From: JAJCYX01 sp965243825
Lineage (GTDB): Bacteria > Chloroflexota > Dehalococcoidia > Lucifugimonadales > Lucifugimonadaceae
Reading direction: 5' to 3'
Assembly: GCA_965243825.1 (NCBI GenBank)
Contig: CBDEVT010000001.1
Coordinates: 992,001-1,056,000, forward strand
DNA length: 64,000 nucleotides
Made by a program: the position numbers and the translations under genes. Position 1 is the first letter of the stretch. Every line of letters starts with the position of its first letter. Positions 16,885 to 24,168 of the stretch are shown here, in pieces. The notes below the pieces were generated by a model. The model saw only the letters and a program-made list of their open reading frames with translations. It had not been told where the DNA came from and did not search any database.

Positions 16885-17772
16885 TCAGTCGACTCCCAGG
16901 ATGCCAATCGCATCGCGGTTGATGATTCCCTCAATCTTGTCTGGTGGTATCACTGGAAGATGGTGGTCCTTTGCGAACTTCTCCAGGTTGCGCAGTTCGT
17001 CGATGTTGTCCTGCGGCAACGTGATCGGCCAGTCGGAACCGAAGAAGATCTTGTCGATCACTCCCCATTCGTAGAAAAGCCGCATGCCCTGCCAGAACGA
17101 CCACGGTCTGTAGAACTGCGCAGAAACGTCTGCCCACACGTTCGGGTGTTTCCTGACGACCGCCAGCGAATCTCCCTGCCATGGGTGACTCAGATGCGCC
17201 AAAACCATCTTCAGATTCGGGAACGCCATCGCCACCTTGTCGTAGGTGAACGGGTGGGCATAGGTGAGCGGCCCATCAGTCTGTGGTGAGGTGCCGCTAT
17301 GAAAAATGATCGGAATACCGTCGTGCTCCAACCTGGCAAATAGCCTGAACGCCTCGGGGCCGGTTGGATCGAAGTCCTGGTAGTTCGGGCCGAGCTTGAT
17401 CACCTTGCATCCCAGATCTCCAACGCAGCGGTCGTACTCTTCATTCACATCAGGAGCCATTGGGTGCAGCGACATTCCTGGAGTTATCTTGTCCGGGTCT
17501 GCCTTTGCCAGTTCTGCGGCGATGTCGTTCTGGTTCATGTCGTCCGGCCAGCCGCGGTCATCCAGCACACCTGACCTCATTCGCCACGGCCTCCTGGCTA
17601 TTCCAAAGGCGAGGGTCCTGTCCACGGGCTTCATAGCGTCGATATAGTCCTGAACCGTGTTGGTCAGTTGCACGACCTGGCCTGAACGCATCGTGGATTC
17701 CGTGCGCACCTCTTCGGGCGGAACATGGTCTCGGTGGCTCGGCAGGTGGGTGTGTACGTCGACAACTGGCAT
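16885..17772 (-). CDS. Amidohydrolase-2 family metal-dependent hydrolase
   Basis: A 295-residue TIM-barrel enzyme. The N-terminal metal motif is VDVHTHLPSH; further ligands are His in IPIIFHSGTSP, His in VLAHLSHP, and the Asp of FFGSDWP. This set matches the amidohydrolase-2 branch (ACMSD, LigY/LigW-like decarboxylases and 2-pyrone-4,6-dicarboxylate-type hydrolases). It is directly upstream of and translationally adjacent to the MFS gene. Likely acts on a carboxylated ring or lactone; exact substrate unknown. Confidence 0.85.
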   Translation of the reverse strand: MPVVDVHTHLPSHRDHVPPEEVRTESTMRSGQVVQLTNTVQDYIDAMKPVDRTLAFGIARRPWRMRSGVLDDRGWPDDMNQNDIAAELAKADPDKITPGMSLHPMAPDVNEEYDRCVGDLGCKVIKLGPNYQDFDPTGPEAFRLFARLEHDGIPIIFHSGTSPQTDGPLTYAHPFTYDKVAMAFPNLKMVLAHLSHPWQGDSLAVVRKHPNVWADVSAQFYRPWSFWQGMRLFYEWGVIDKIFFGSDWPITLPQDNIDELRNLEKFAKDHHLPVIPPDKIEGIINRDAIGILGVD

Positions 17773-17960
17773 TTTTTACAGCTCCGGGATTTCGCTCAGG
17801 CTCTTGCCGTGGGAGAATTCGCCGCAATCATACTCTTGACGGGCACACCGGTGAGATGACCACCTTTCGATCTGCCCAGGATGGCGGTAAATAAAGCCCA
17901 CGCTCTTGTCACGAGGGGCACTGAGGGTTAAGGCGCCCAACCCAAGTAACGGAGAAAAAC

Positions 17961-18389
17961 ATGGTCACGAGCTTCAACCACACGGGAATCGTCGTCGATG
18001 ATCTGGACGCGATGGTCGATTTCTATTGCGGCACATTAGGGCTTCAGGAGCACCACAGGATAGAGTCCGCGGCTCCGCCGGAAGGCGACCATACCGGCAT
18101 ACCGGGAGCGAAACGGACACTCGTATTTGTCGGGTTTGAGGATGGTCACCGGATTGAGTTGGTGAAGTTCCACGAGCCATCATCTGGTCCAGGTCACCAG
18201 CGGATTTCTCAACTCGGCACAAACCACATCTGCTTCAACGTTACTGACCTTGAGAAGACCCACGCCGATCTATCGGCCGCTGGCGTGAAGTTCGTCACTG
18301 AACCGAAGTTTCGCGACACGGATAACGGCCGACGGGGAATCGTGTACGCCAGCGACCCGGAAGGAAACTGGCTGGAGTTCATCCAGTAA
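17961..18389 (+). CDS. VOC/glyoxalase-family protein
   Basis: A 142-residue protein with GGAG five bases before the ATG. It has the two beta-alpha-beta-beta-beta modules of the vicinal-oxygen-chelate fold: FNHTGIVVDDLDAMVDFY at the start and TNHICFNVTDLEKTH in the second half. Metal ligands are likely the His of FNHTG, Glu in RIELVKF, His in TNHIC and Glu in WLEFIQ. Could be a glyoxalase, epimerase or ring-cleavage dioxygenase. The family cannot be narrowed from sequence alone. Confidence 0.85.
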   Translation: MVTSFNHTGIVVDDLDAMVDFYCGTLGLQEHHRIESAAPPEGDHTGIPGAKRTLVFVGFEDGHRIELVKFHEPSSGPGHQRISQLGTNHICFNVTDLEKTHADLSAAGVKFVTEPKFRDTDNGRRGIVYASDPEGNWLEFIQ

Positions 18390-18517
18390 TCGCAGACGGA
18401 AGACTGAGATTTCACGCACCCGGCATCGATCACCTGCCCATAGCCAATCAATCTATGGTCTAATGCGGCCCGAACATTGACATACATCTCTCACTATTCT
18501 GCTGGAGCAGCTTTCAG

Positions 18518-20188
18518 ATGCCGAAAATGACCGGAGCACGATTCCTTGCCGAAACCTTGAAGGGATACGGCGTTTCACACTTCTTCTTCATGCCGGTTGT
18601 GGTGCCAGAGTCCATGCCCGATATGGAGGAGTTGGGCATCGCTCGCATCATGGCGCACAGCGAAAAATCGGCTGCTTACATGGCCGATGCATACGGTCGT
18701 GTCACTCGCAGCGTGGGATTCTGCGGATCTCAGTCAGTCGGTGCTGCCAACCTTGCCGCGGGTCTGCAGGACGCCTATCTGGGCTGCTCTCCGGTCGTGG
18801 CTCTCACCGGCAGACTTGCCCAGGTCCTGCAACACCGCAACGCATACCAGGAGATCGATCACCACGATCCGTTTGAGGCTGTGACCAAGTTCAATACTCG
18901 CGTCACAACGATCGAGGAGTTCCCGGTCTTTCTCCGACAGGCAATCCGCGAATCGGTGTCTGGCACGCCTGGCCCCACACACCTTGACCTCTCCGGCATC
19001 GCAGGTGGCGACATCATGAACGCCGAGGCTGACATCGACGTTGTTGTTGAAGAGCCGTTCACTCACGTTCCACCCTTCCGGCCGGTTGCGGACGCCAATT
19101 CGATCACGGCAGCGCTCGATGCCATCAAGAGTGCGGAGAGGCCCGTAATAGTTGCAGGAGGTGGCGTAACAGCATCAGGTGCGCGGGCCGAGTTGATCGC
19201 GTTTGCCGAGAAGCTCGACATCCCGGTCTCCACTTCGCTGAATGCGAAGGAGACATTCCCGGCTGATCATCCCCTCGCAGTCGGAACGCCCGGCTCATAC
19301 TCACGCGAATCAGCAAACCGCGCGGTGGCCGGAGCGGACCTGGTTTTCTTTGTAGGCAGTCACACCGGCGGCCAGGTGACTCATGACCAGCGAGTGCCAA
19401 AGCCTGGCACGAAGGTTGTTCAGCTGGATATCGAAGCCTCCGAACTCGGACGCTTCTACCCGATCACCGCTGGATTGCACGGCGATGTTAAGGCGACCCT
19501 GGGCGCGATGACCGCAGCGACAGAGTCGGACTCAAATGCGGATTGGATCGCGAAGGTGCAGGGATTCGTTGCAGACTGGAAGGCCGGAGCGGCAGAGCAC
19601 TACAACTCCGAAGTGATGCCAATGCGGCCCGAACGTCTATGCAAGGAACTCTCTGAAAATCTGCCGGATGACACGATCCTGGTATCAGACACAGGTCACT
19701 CGGGTATCTGGACTGGAACGATGCTTGATTTCAAACACCCGGACCAGTCGTTCATCCGGTGCGCTGGTTCACTCGGCTGGGGGCTTCCAGCTGCAATAGG
19801 AGCCAAGGCTGCTGCTCCAGATCGTCCCGTGGTCTGCTTCACAGGTGATGGCGGCGTCTGGTACCACCTGACCGAGATCGAGACGGCTGTCCGATACGGC
19901 ATCAATTCGGTTACGGTCGTGAACAACAACGCATCGCTCAACCAGGAGCAGGCGCTCAACGAGCGTAACTACAAGGGGCGCACTTCAGGATCTGACGAGT
20001 TGTGGATGCTTACCGACGCCGATTTCGCCGCAATGGCTGAGTCGATGGGCGCACTTGGAATACAGGTCACAAGACCAGGTGACATGGCAAGCGCTCTGGA
20101 TCAGGCAGTATCCGCGAACAGGCCGACAGTGATTGACGTAAAGACACACGTCGAGGGAATCGCACCGATCGCCTGGTTACCGGAGTAG
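18518..20188 (+). CDS. Thiamine-pyrophosphate-dependent enzyme, acetolactate-synthase-like
   Basis: A 556-residue protein with the three domains of the ALS/benzoylformate-decarboxylase group: N-terminal Pyr domain with the catalytic Glu in AHSEKSAAYMADAYGR (about 50), central domain (about 190-320) and C-terminal TPP domain with GDGGVWYHLTEIETA ending in VVNNNASLN. Key parts are intact. Candidates are acetolactate synthase, sulfopyruvate or oxalyl-CoA decarboxylase, or glyoxylate carboligase. There is no small regulatory subunit gene next to it, which argues against the biosynthetic ALS. It is convergent with the lipoprotein gene, one base apart. Confidence 0.88.
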   Translation: MPKMTGARFLAETLKGYGVSHFFFMPVVVPESMPDMEELGIARIMAHSEKSAAYMADAYGRVTRSVGFCGSQSVGAANLAAGLQDAYLGCSPVVALTGRLAQVLQHRNAYQEIDHHDPFEAVTKFNTRVTTIEEFPVFLRQAIRESVSGTPGPTHLDLSGIAGGDIMNAEADIDVVVEEPFTHVPPFRPVADANSITAALDAIKSAERPVIVAGGGVTASGARAELIAFAEKLDIPVSTSLNAKETFPADHPLAVGTPGSYSRESANRAVAGADLVFFVGSHTGGQVTHDQRVPKPGTKVVQLDIEASELGRFYPITAGLHGDVKATLGAMTAATESDSNADWIAKVQGFVADWKAGAAEHYNSEVMPMRPERLCKELSENLPDDTILVSDTGHSGIWTGTMLDFKHPDQSFIRCAGSLGWGLPAAIGAKAAAPDRPVVCFTGDGGVWYHLTEIETAVRYGINSVTVVNNNASLNQEQALNERNYKGRTSGSDELWMLTDADFAAMAESMGALGIQVTRPGDMASALDQAVSANRPTVIDVKTHVEGIAPIAWLPE

Positions 20189-20189
20189 G

Positions 20190-21443
20190 TCAGTCGGCGT
20201 TGGCGAGCATGATGTCTCGCAGAATAGTGCCCCAGTCGGTTGGTTCGAACGCTTCCCACGGCTTCTCAAGCATGCATGGGCATCCACGGTCGTGGAACAG
20301 CCACGCTGTCCAACTAATGCCGTTCGATTCGATGTGCTCGGCAAACGCCACCAGGTCTTCGGTATCGGTCATGAATGACACTTCTTTTGGCGGGATCTCC
20401 GATACCCCGAAGCCGCCAATCAGCACCGGGTACTCGGCTGCAATCTCGTCAAGTCGCGAAGGCTGGAAGTATGCGCCGTCGCCAACTTCAACGAGCTCCC
20501 ATCGATCGAACGTATTGACCTGGAACGCCAGGTTTGGTCGCTCAATGGGATCGTCAAATTGCTGGTAGACGTAACGGCTCCACTTCGTTCCTGGAATGAA
20601 TGCAAGGGCACGAGGATGGTTCGCCCGAACCGTATCCAGCATGGTGGTCAGGCGTGGCTTCAATTCTTCCCACGAGATCTCACGTGGCTCTGAGCCAAGT
20701 ACGTAAAGCACAGCCGGTTCGTTCGAGTAGCGACTTGCTAGCACTGCAAGACCGTCCTCAATCAGCTGGGTTGGGGCGAGAGGTTCGTCGAGAAGATCCT
20801 CGTACCGCATCGAGATTACGGTGTACGCACCAAGGGATTTCGCAAGCCTGACCATCTCGTCAACGGCGGCAATGTACTTGCTATTACCGTCAATAAACGG
20901 TTTTGCAGCCACATCGATATGAATCGCATTTGCGGCCCAGCCATTGGGTCCGTCCTGCACAAGGATCGGAATTGCCTGGTTCTCAAACGCAAGAATCTTC
21001 GCGAGGGAGGCATCTTCATCCCACTCCCACTGCCAGTTTTCGATGTTCGCTCCTCTGAGAATCACCGTCTCGCCAGACTCGTCTACCAAAAGGTTGCCAT
21101 CGACCCTTAGCCAATCAAGATCGCCCGGGAACGGATCGATCGGCACGTTGCGACCGGGGATCTGCGGCACCGGTGTTGGAGTCGCAGTTCCCGTTGGGCT
21201 TGATGTAGCTGTAGGCGAAGGAGTCGGAGACGGTGTGGGAACAGGCGATGGCGTGGGTGTGACCGTAGGGCGTGGAGTCGGCGTCCACAACGGAGTTGGA
21301 GTTGCCGTTGGACTGACTATCACTGAAGTTGCCGTAGGCACAGGGTTCGGATCGATTGTCGGAGTTGCGGTGTCGCCGCTACCTGCACAACCGACAGCAA
21401 AAATCAGCACCGCGGAGACGGCGATTAGAAGACGTTGACGCAT
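20190..21443 (-). CDS. Lipoprotein with glycoside-hydrolase (GH5-like) barrel, probably inactive
   Basis: A 417-residue protein. The lipobox is IFAVGC (Cys19), followed by a Pro/Thr/Ser linker (about 25-95) and a TIM-barrel-like domain beginning VDGNLLVDESGETVILRGAN, the common start of GH5-type cellulases and mannanases. The general-acid region reads GSEPRE (usually NEP, Glu kept). The place of the nucleophile, normally GEFG, reads LIGGFGVSE, so that Glu is Gly. It is probably a lipid-anchored carbohydrate-binding or scaffold protein. A shifted Glu in GVSE could substitute; a structure model would decide. Confidence 0.75.
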   Translation of the reverse strand: MRQRLLIAVSAVLIFAVGCAGSGDTATPTIDPNPVPTATSVIVSPTATPTPLWTPTPRPTVTPTPSPVPTPSPTPSPTATSSPTGTATPTPVPQIPGRNVPIDPFPGDLDWLRVDGNLLVDESGETVILRGANIENWQWEWDEDASLAKILAFENQAIPILVQDGPNGWAANAIHIDVAAKPFIDGNSKYIAAVDEMVRLAKSLGAYTVISMRYEDLLDEPLAPTQLIEDGLAVLASRYSNEPAVLYVLGSEPREISWEELKPRLTTMLDTVRANHPRALAFIPGTKWSRYVYQQFDDPIERPNLAFQVNTFDRWELVEVGDGAYFQPSRLDEIAAEYPVLIGGFGVSEIPPKEVSFMTDTEDLVAFAEHIESNGISWTAWLFHDRGCPCMLEKPWEAFEPTDWGTILRDIMLANAD

Positions 21444-21652
21444 CTCTGGAGAAACTCAGTCCTGAACTCAAACCCAACAGTCATACGAAAGTTAACGTCC
21501 TGTGTATCACCTGAGTATTCCCACGCTCGATGAATTCGGTTCACGGTGCGGAGTCGAATCGGATCAGGCGTACGAGCCAGATAGTCAATATGACCGGTGT
21601 GAAGTAATGCAGTACGGCATATCGATCAGCTCAGACTTGACTTCTTCCAGCG

Positions 21653-22417
21653 CTACACCTCGACGTTAAGGTGTGTTGTCGGTTCCCAGCCGAGTACACG
21701 CTTCGCCTTGGTCAGGTTGTGGTCTTTCTGGTGCTCATCACCTGCAATGAAGAACGCGTCGAACCTGCCATGTCCCTGTTGCACCAGGGCGAGTGCAGAT
21801 GAATAGGCATTCGCCAGATCTTCTTCGTCCGTGACGAACAGCGGCGGAGAGCCGTCCGGTCGCTCCAGGATCGGGTTACGGCGCTCTTCTATCCACCTGT
21901 CACGAGGGCGCGGTCCGGTGATGCGCAACGCGGCAATGTTCATGTCGAACCAGTTAGCAAAGTAGCGGCATATGCCCTCACCGAAGCCCTTCGAGAGACC
22001 ATAGGCGCTTGGAGTGTCTAGGGGCACCTCTTCTTCAGATGGGTAGTAGTCTCGACCACGGTAGTGCACGCTCATAGAGCTGGTATACACGCCGGACTTC
22101 ACGCCGACTGACTGGGCGATGTACAGGAACATGTGAAGTCCCAGGCAGTTCACTTCGTAGTTCTCGCGGATGATCTTCTCGTCCTGATCAGTGACACTGC
22201 CGCCCTGCGGACTTCGCATGACTAGCCAGATGAACGAATCGATCCCGTCGAGAGCCCTTTTTATATCGTCGGGCTCGGTCACAGAGCCTTTCACGAATTC
22301 GACGTCTGGCTGCGACGGCTCAGCCATGTCGAAAACTCGAATTTCGTGCTGTTTTTGCAGGTACGGCGTGATGAAGCTGCCGACCATTCCCGAACCGCCC
22401 GCAAGAAGAATTTTCAT
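21653..22417 (-). CDS. NAD-dependent sugar epimerase/dehydratase
   Basis: A 254-residue short-chain (extended) reductase. The Rossmann motif is ILLAGGSGMVGSFI at the N-terminus. The catalytic Tyr-x-x-x-Lys is YGLSKGFGE with a Ser in YTSSMSVH. It fits the nucleoside-diphosphate-sugar epimerase family, though it is short. It overlaps the aldo/keto reductase gene by four bases, so the two are co-translated and probably act on one sugar or aldehyde pathway. Confidence 0.85.
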   Translation of the reverse strand: MKILLAGGSGMVGSFITPYLQKQHEIRVFDMAEPSQPDVEFVKGSVTEPDDIKRALDGIDSFIWLVMRSPQGGSVTDQDEKIIRENYEVNCLGLHMFLYIAQSVGVKSGVYTSSMSVHYRGRDYYPSEEEVPLDTPSAYGLSKGFGEGICRYFANWFDMNIAALRITGPRPRDRWIEERRNPILERPDGSPPLFVTDEEDLANAYSSALALVQQGHGRFDAFFIAGDEHQKDHNLTKAKRVLGWEPTTHLNVEV

Positions 22418-23415
22418 CGATCACTCTCGAAATCTGAGCCATCAAGCACCATGCGAAGACCGCGTGACACATCGTTCAGCTCGGTTTTCTGCTCATCACT
22501 CAGCTGGATATCGAGAGCGGCAACGTTGTCTTTGACCTGGTCAGCCGTGTCTGCGCCAGAGATAGAGACGGTGATCTCCGGATGAGAAAGCACCCACGCC
22601 TGTGCGATCTGCGCCACCGTCGCACCGTGTTCGTCTGCCACTTCACGGACCTTCGCCAGAACCTCTGCAGCCCTGCCTCTCAGGACGCTCTGGAAAGTGC
22701 CACGGCGGCGGGATCCCCAAAGCAGGCTGTCGTCCGGAATAGTGTCCGGTGTGTACGCGCCACTTAGCAGGCCGACGGCCAGCGGGCTGTACGCCATGAT
22801 CCCAGTCCCGGTTGCCCTTGCAAACGGAAACATCTCGTCTTCCAGCGTCCGGTTCAGAAGCGAGTACGGATTCTGCACAGTGATCAGCGGCTGGGCGTTC
22901 AGGGCCGATTGGACATTGAGTGCCTGCACAACCTGCCATGCCTGGTGGTTGCAGATCCCTACGTAGCGGACTTTGCCCTGCCGCACGAGATCATCAAGCG
23001 CTCGAAACTGCTCCTCCTGTGACACCGATTCGTCGACATGGTGCAGAAGGTAGACATCTATCCGATCTGTCTGCAGACGATTAAGTGATCGCTCTACCTC
23101 GCGCAGTATGTGGTACCGGGACGATCCTTCGTCGTTCGGACCAGGTCCGATTGGGCTTCTCACCTTGGAAGTTATTACAACGTCATCACGTCTGCCCTGC
23201 AGCACCCTGCCAAGCAGCTTTTCCGAGCTGCCGATGTTGGCACGGTCGTCCATGTAGCCGTAGACGTTCGCGCAGTCGATCAGGTTCAGACCCGAATCGA
23301 GTGCGGTCAAAATCGCGCGCTCGCCGGCAGATTCGTCCGGCTGGCCGCGAAATCCAAGTCCGAGTGCCATGCGTGACACTTTCACACCGCCGGTCCCAAA
23401 ATTCACATATTCCAT
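22414..23415 (-). CDS. Aldo/keto reductase
   Basis: A 333-residue (alpha/beta)8 reductase. The tetrad is visible: Asp in LIDCANVYGY with the Tyr four to five residues on, Lys in VVITSKVR, and His in VYLLHHVD. The cofactor end SISGADTADQVKDN binds NADP(H). It is the first gene of a two-gene operon with the epimerase and divergent from the PadR operon, with 177 bp of shared control region. Confidence 0.88.
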   Translation of the reverse strand: MEYVNFGTGGVKVSRMALGLGFRGQPDESAGERAILTALDSGLNLIDCANVYGYMDDRANIGSSEKLLGRVLQGRRDDVVITSKVRSPIGPGPNDEGSSRYHILREVERSLNRLQTDRIDVYLLHHVDESVSQEEQFRALDDLVRQGKVRYVGICNHQAWQVVQALNVQSALNAQPLITVQNPYSLLNRTLEDEMFPFARATGTGIMAYSPLAVGLLSGAYTPDTIPDDSLLWGSRRRGTFQSVLRGRAAEVLAKVREVADEHGATVAQIAQAWVLSHPEITVSISGADTADQVKDNVAALDIQLSDEQKTELNDVSRGLRMVLDGSDFESDR

Positions 23416-23524
23416 GATCTGCCCTTGACCGTTTCAAATATCACCACATACTTGTTGGTGGCGGCATTCTATTCTTTGCACGACTCGCTCGCAGGTGCCT
23501 CCCGATCAGTCCTTCGACAGACCG

Positions 23525-23553
23525 TTGACAGCCATGCATGCCGGCTATATAGT
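23525..23553 (+). promoter_or_regulatory. Sigma-70-type promoter of the padR/efflux operon
   Basis: TTGACA at 23525-23530, a 17-base spacer and TATAGT at 23548-23553 give a near-consensus promoter pointing at the PadR gene. The -10 lies inside the left arm of the palindrome at 23547-23584. Confidence 0.75.
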
Positions 23554-23584
23554 TCTATTTGTACTAGACCTATATAAACTATAT
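23547..23584. promoter_or_regulatory. Palindromic operator, probably bound by PadR
   Basis: ATATAGTT (23547-23554) and its exact reverse complement AACTATAT (23577-23584) flank a 22-base AT-rich centre. The left arm overlaps the -10 hexamer, so a bound dimer would block transcription. PadR repressors commonly bind such palindromes in their own promoter. Confidence 0.6.
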
Positions 23585-23592
23585 CTAAGCTC

Positions 23593-24168
23593 ATGCCGCC
23601 TAAAGAGTTACCTCAAACATCGTTCGCTGTCCTTGGACTTCTGAGCTTCCAGCCGATGTCAGGCTATGACCTCAAGCAGTTTGCAGACCAGAGCATTGGT
23701 CACTTCTACTGGAGTCCGGCAAAAAGCCAGATCTATGCCGAACTCCGGCGCCTTAAGAGTGAAGGTCTCGTCACAGAAGAACATGTCGAACAGGACAACC
23801 GGCCGGACAAGCGAATCTACGCGATTACGCCCGATGGTCGAGAGCGTCTCAGTAGCTGGGTAAACGACAACGACTACGAACGCGACGTATTTAAGAGCAC
23901 CTTGATGCTCAAGATCTTCCTTGGGCGCTCAGGTGATGTTAATGCGTTGATCGACCTGGTCAGCCAGAACCTCGAATTCGCTGAGGAAAGACTGGCCCTG
24001 CTGAAAGGCATGGAGCAGAATTGCCTCGCACCGGAGCATGAAGATCACGACAAGCTATTTTCGCTACTCACTATCCGCGCTGGCATTCGCCTGACCGAAG
24101 CCACCGTTGAATGGTCGAACGATGCGCTTGCCGACCTCAAGACCCGTGCAGCACAGGGGACAACGTAG
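23593..24168 (+). CDS. PadR-family transcriptional repressor
   Basis: A 191-residue protein. Residues 8-85 are the PadR winged helix (FAVLGLLSFQPMSGYDLKQF, then YWSPAKSQIYAELRRLKSEG and the wing RIYAITPDGRERL). The C-terminal half is a helical dimerisation/ligand domain (Vir_act_alpha_C type). It is the first gene of an operon with an RND exporter and an ABC-2 exporter; its stop overlaps the next start by one base. By analogy it represses the pumps until a phenolic or drug-like ligand binds. Confidence 0.9.
   Translation: MPPKELPQTSFAVLGLLSFQPMSGYDLKQFADQSIGHFYWSPAKSQIYAELRRLKSEGLVTEEHVEQDNRPDKRIYAITPDGRERLSSWVNDNDYERDVFKSTLMLKIFLGRSGDVNALIDLVSQNLEFAEERLALLKGMEQNCLAPEHEDHDKLFSLLTIRAGIRLTEATVEWSNDALADLKTRAAQGTT

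Noticed and set aside
21130..21400. Short-period repeat resembling a CRISPR or satellite
   Set aside because: It encodes the Pro/Thr/Ser linker of the lipoprotein, and the repeats are codon-level with no spacers.
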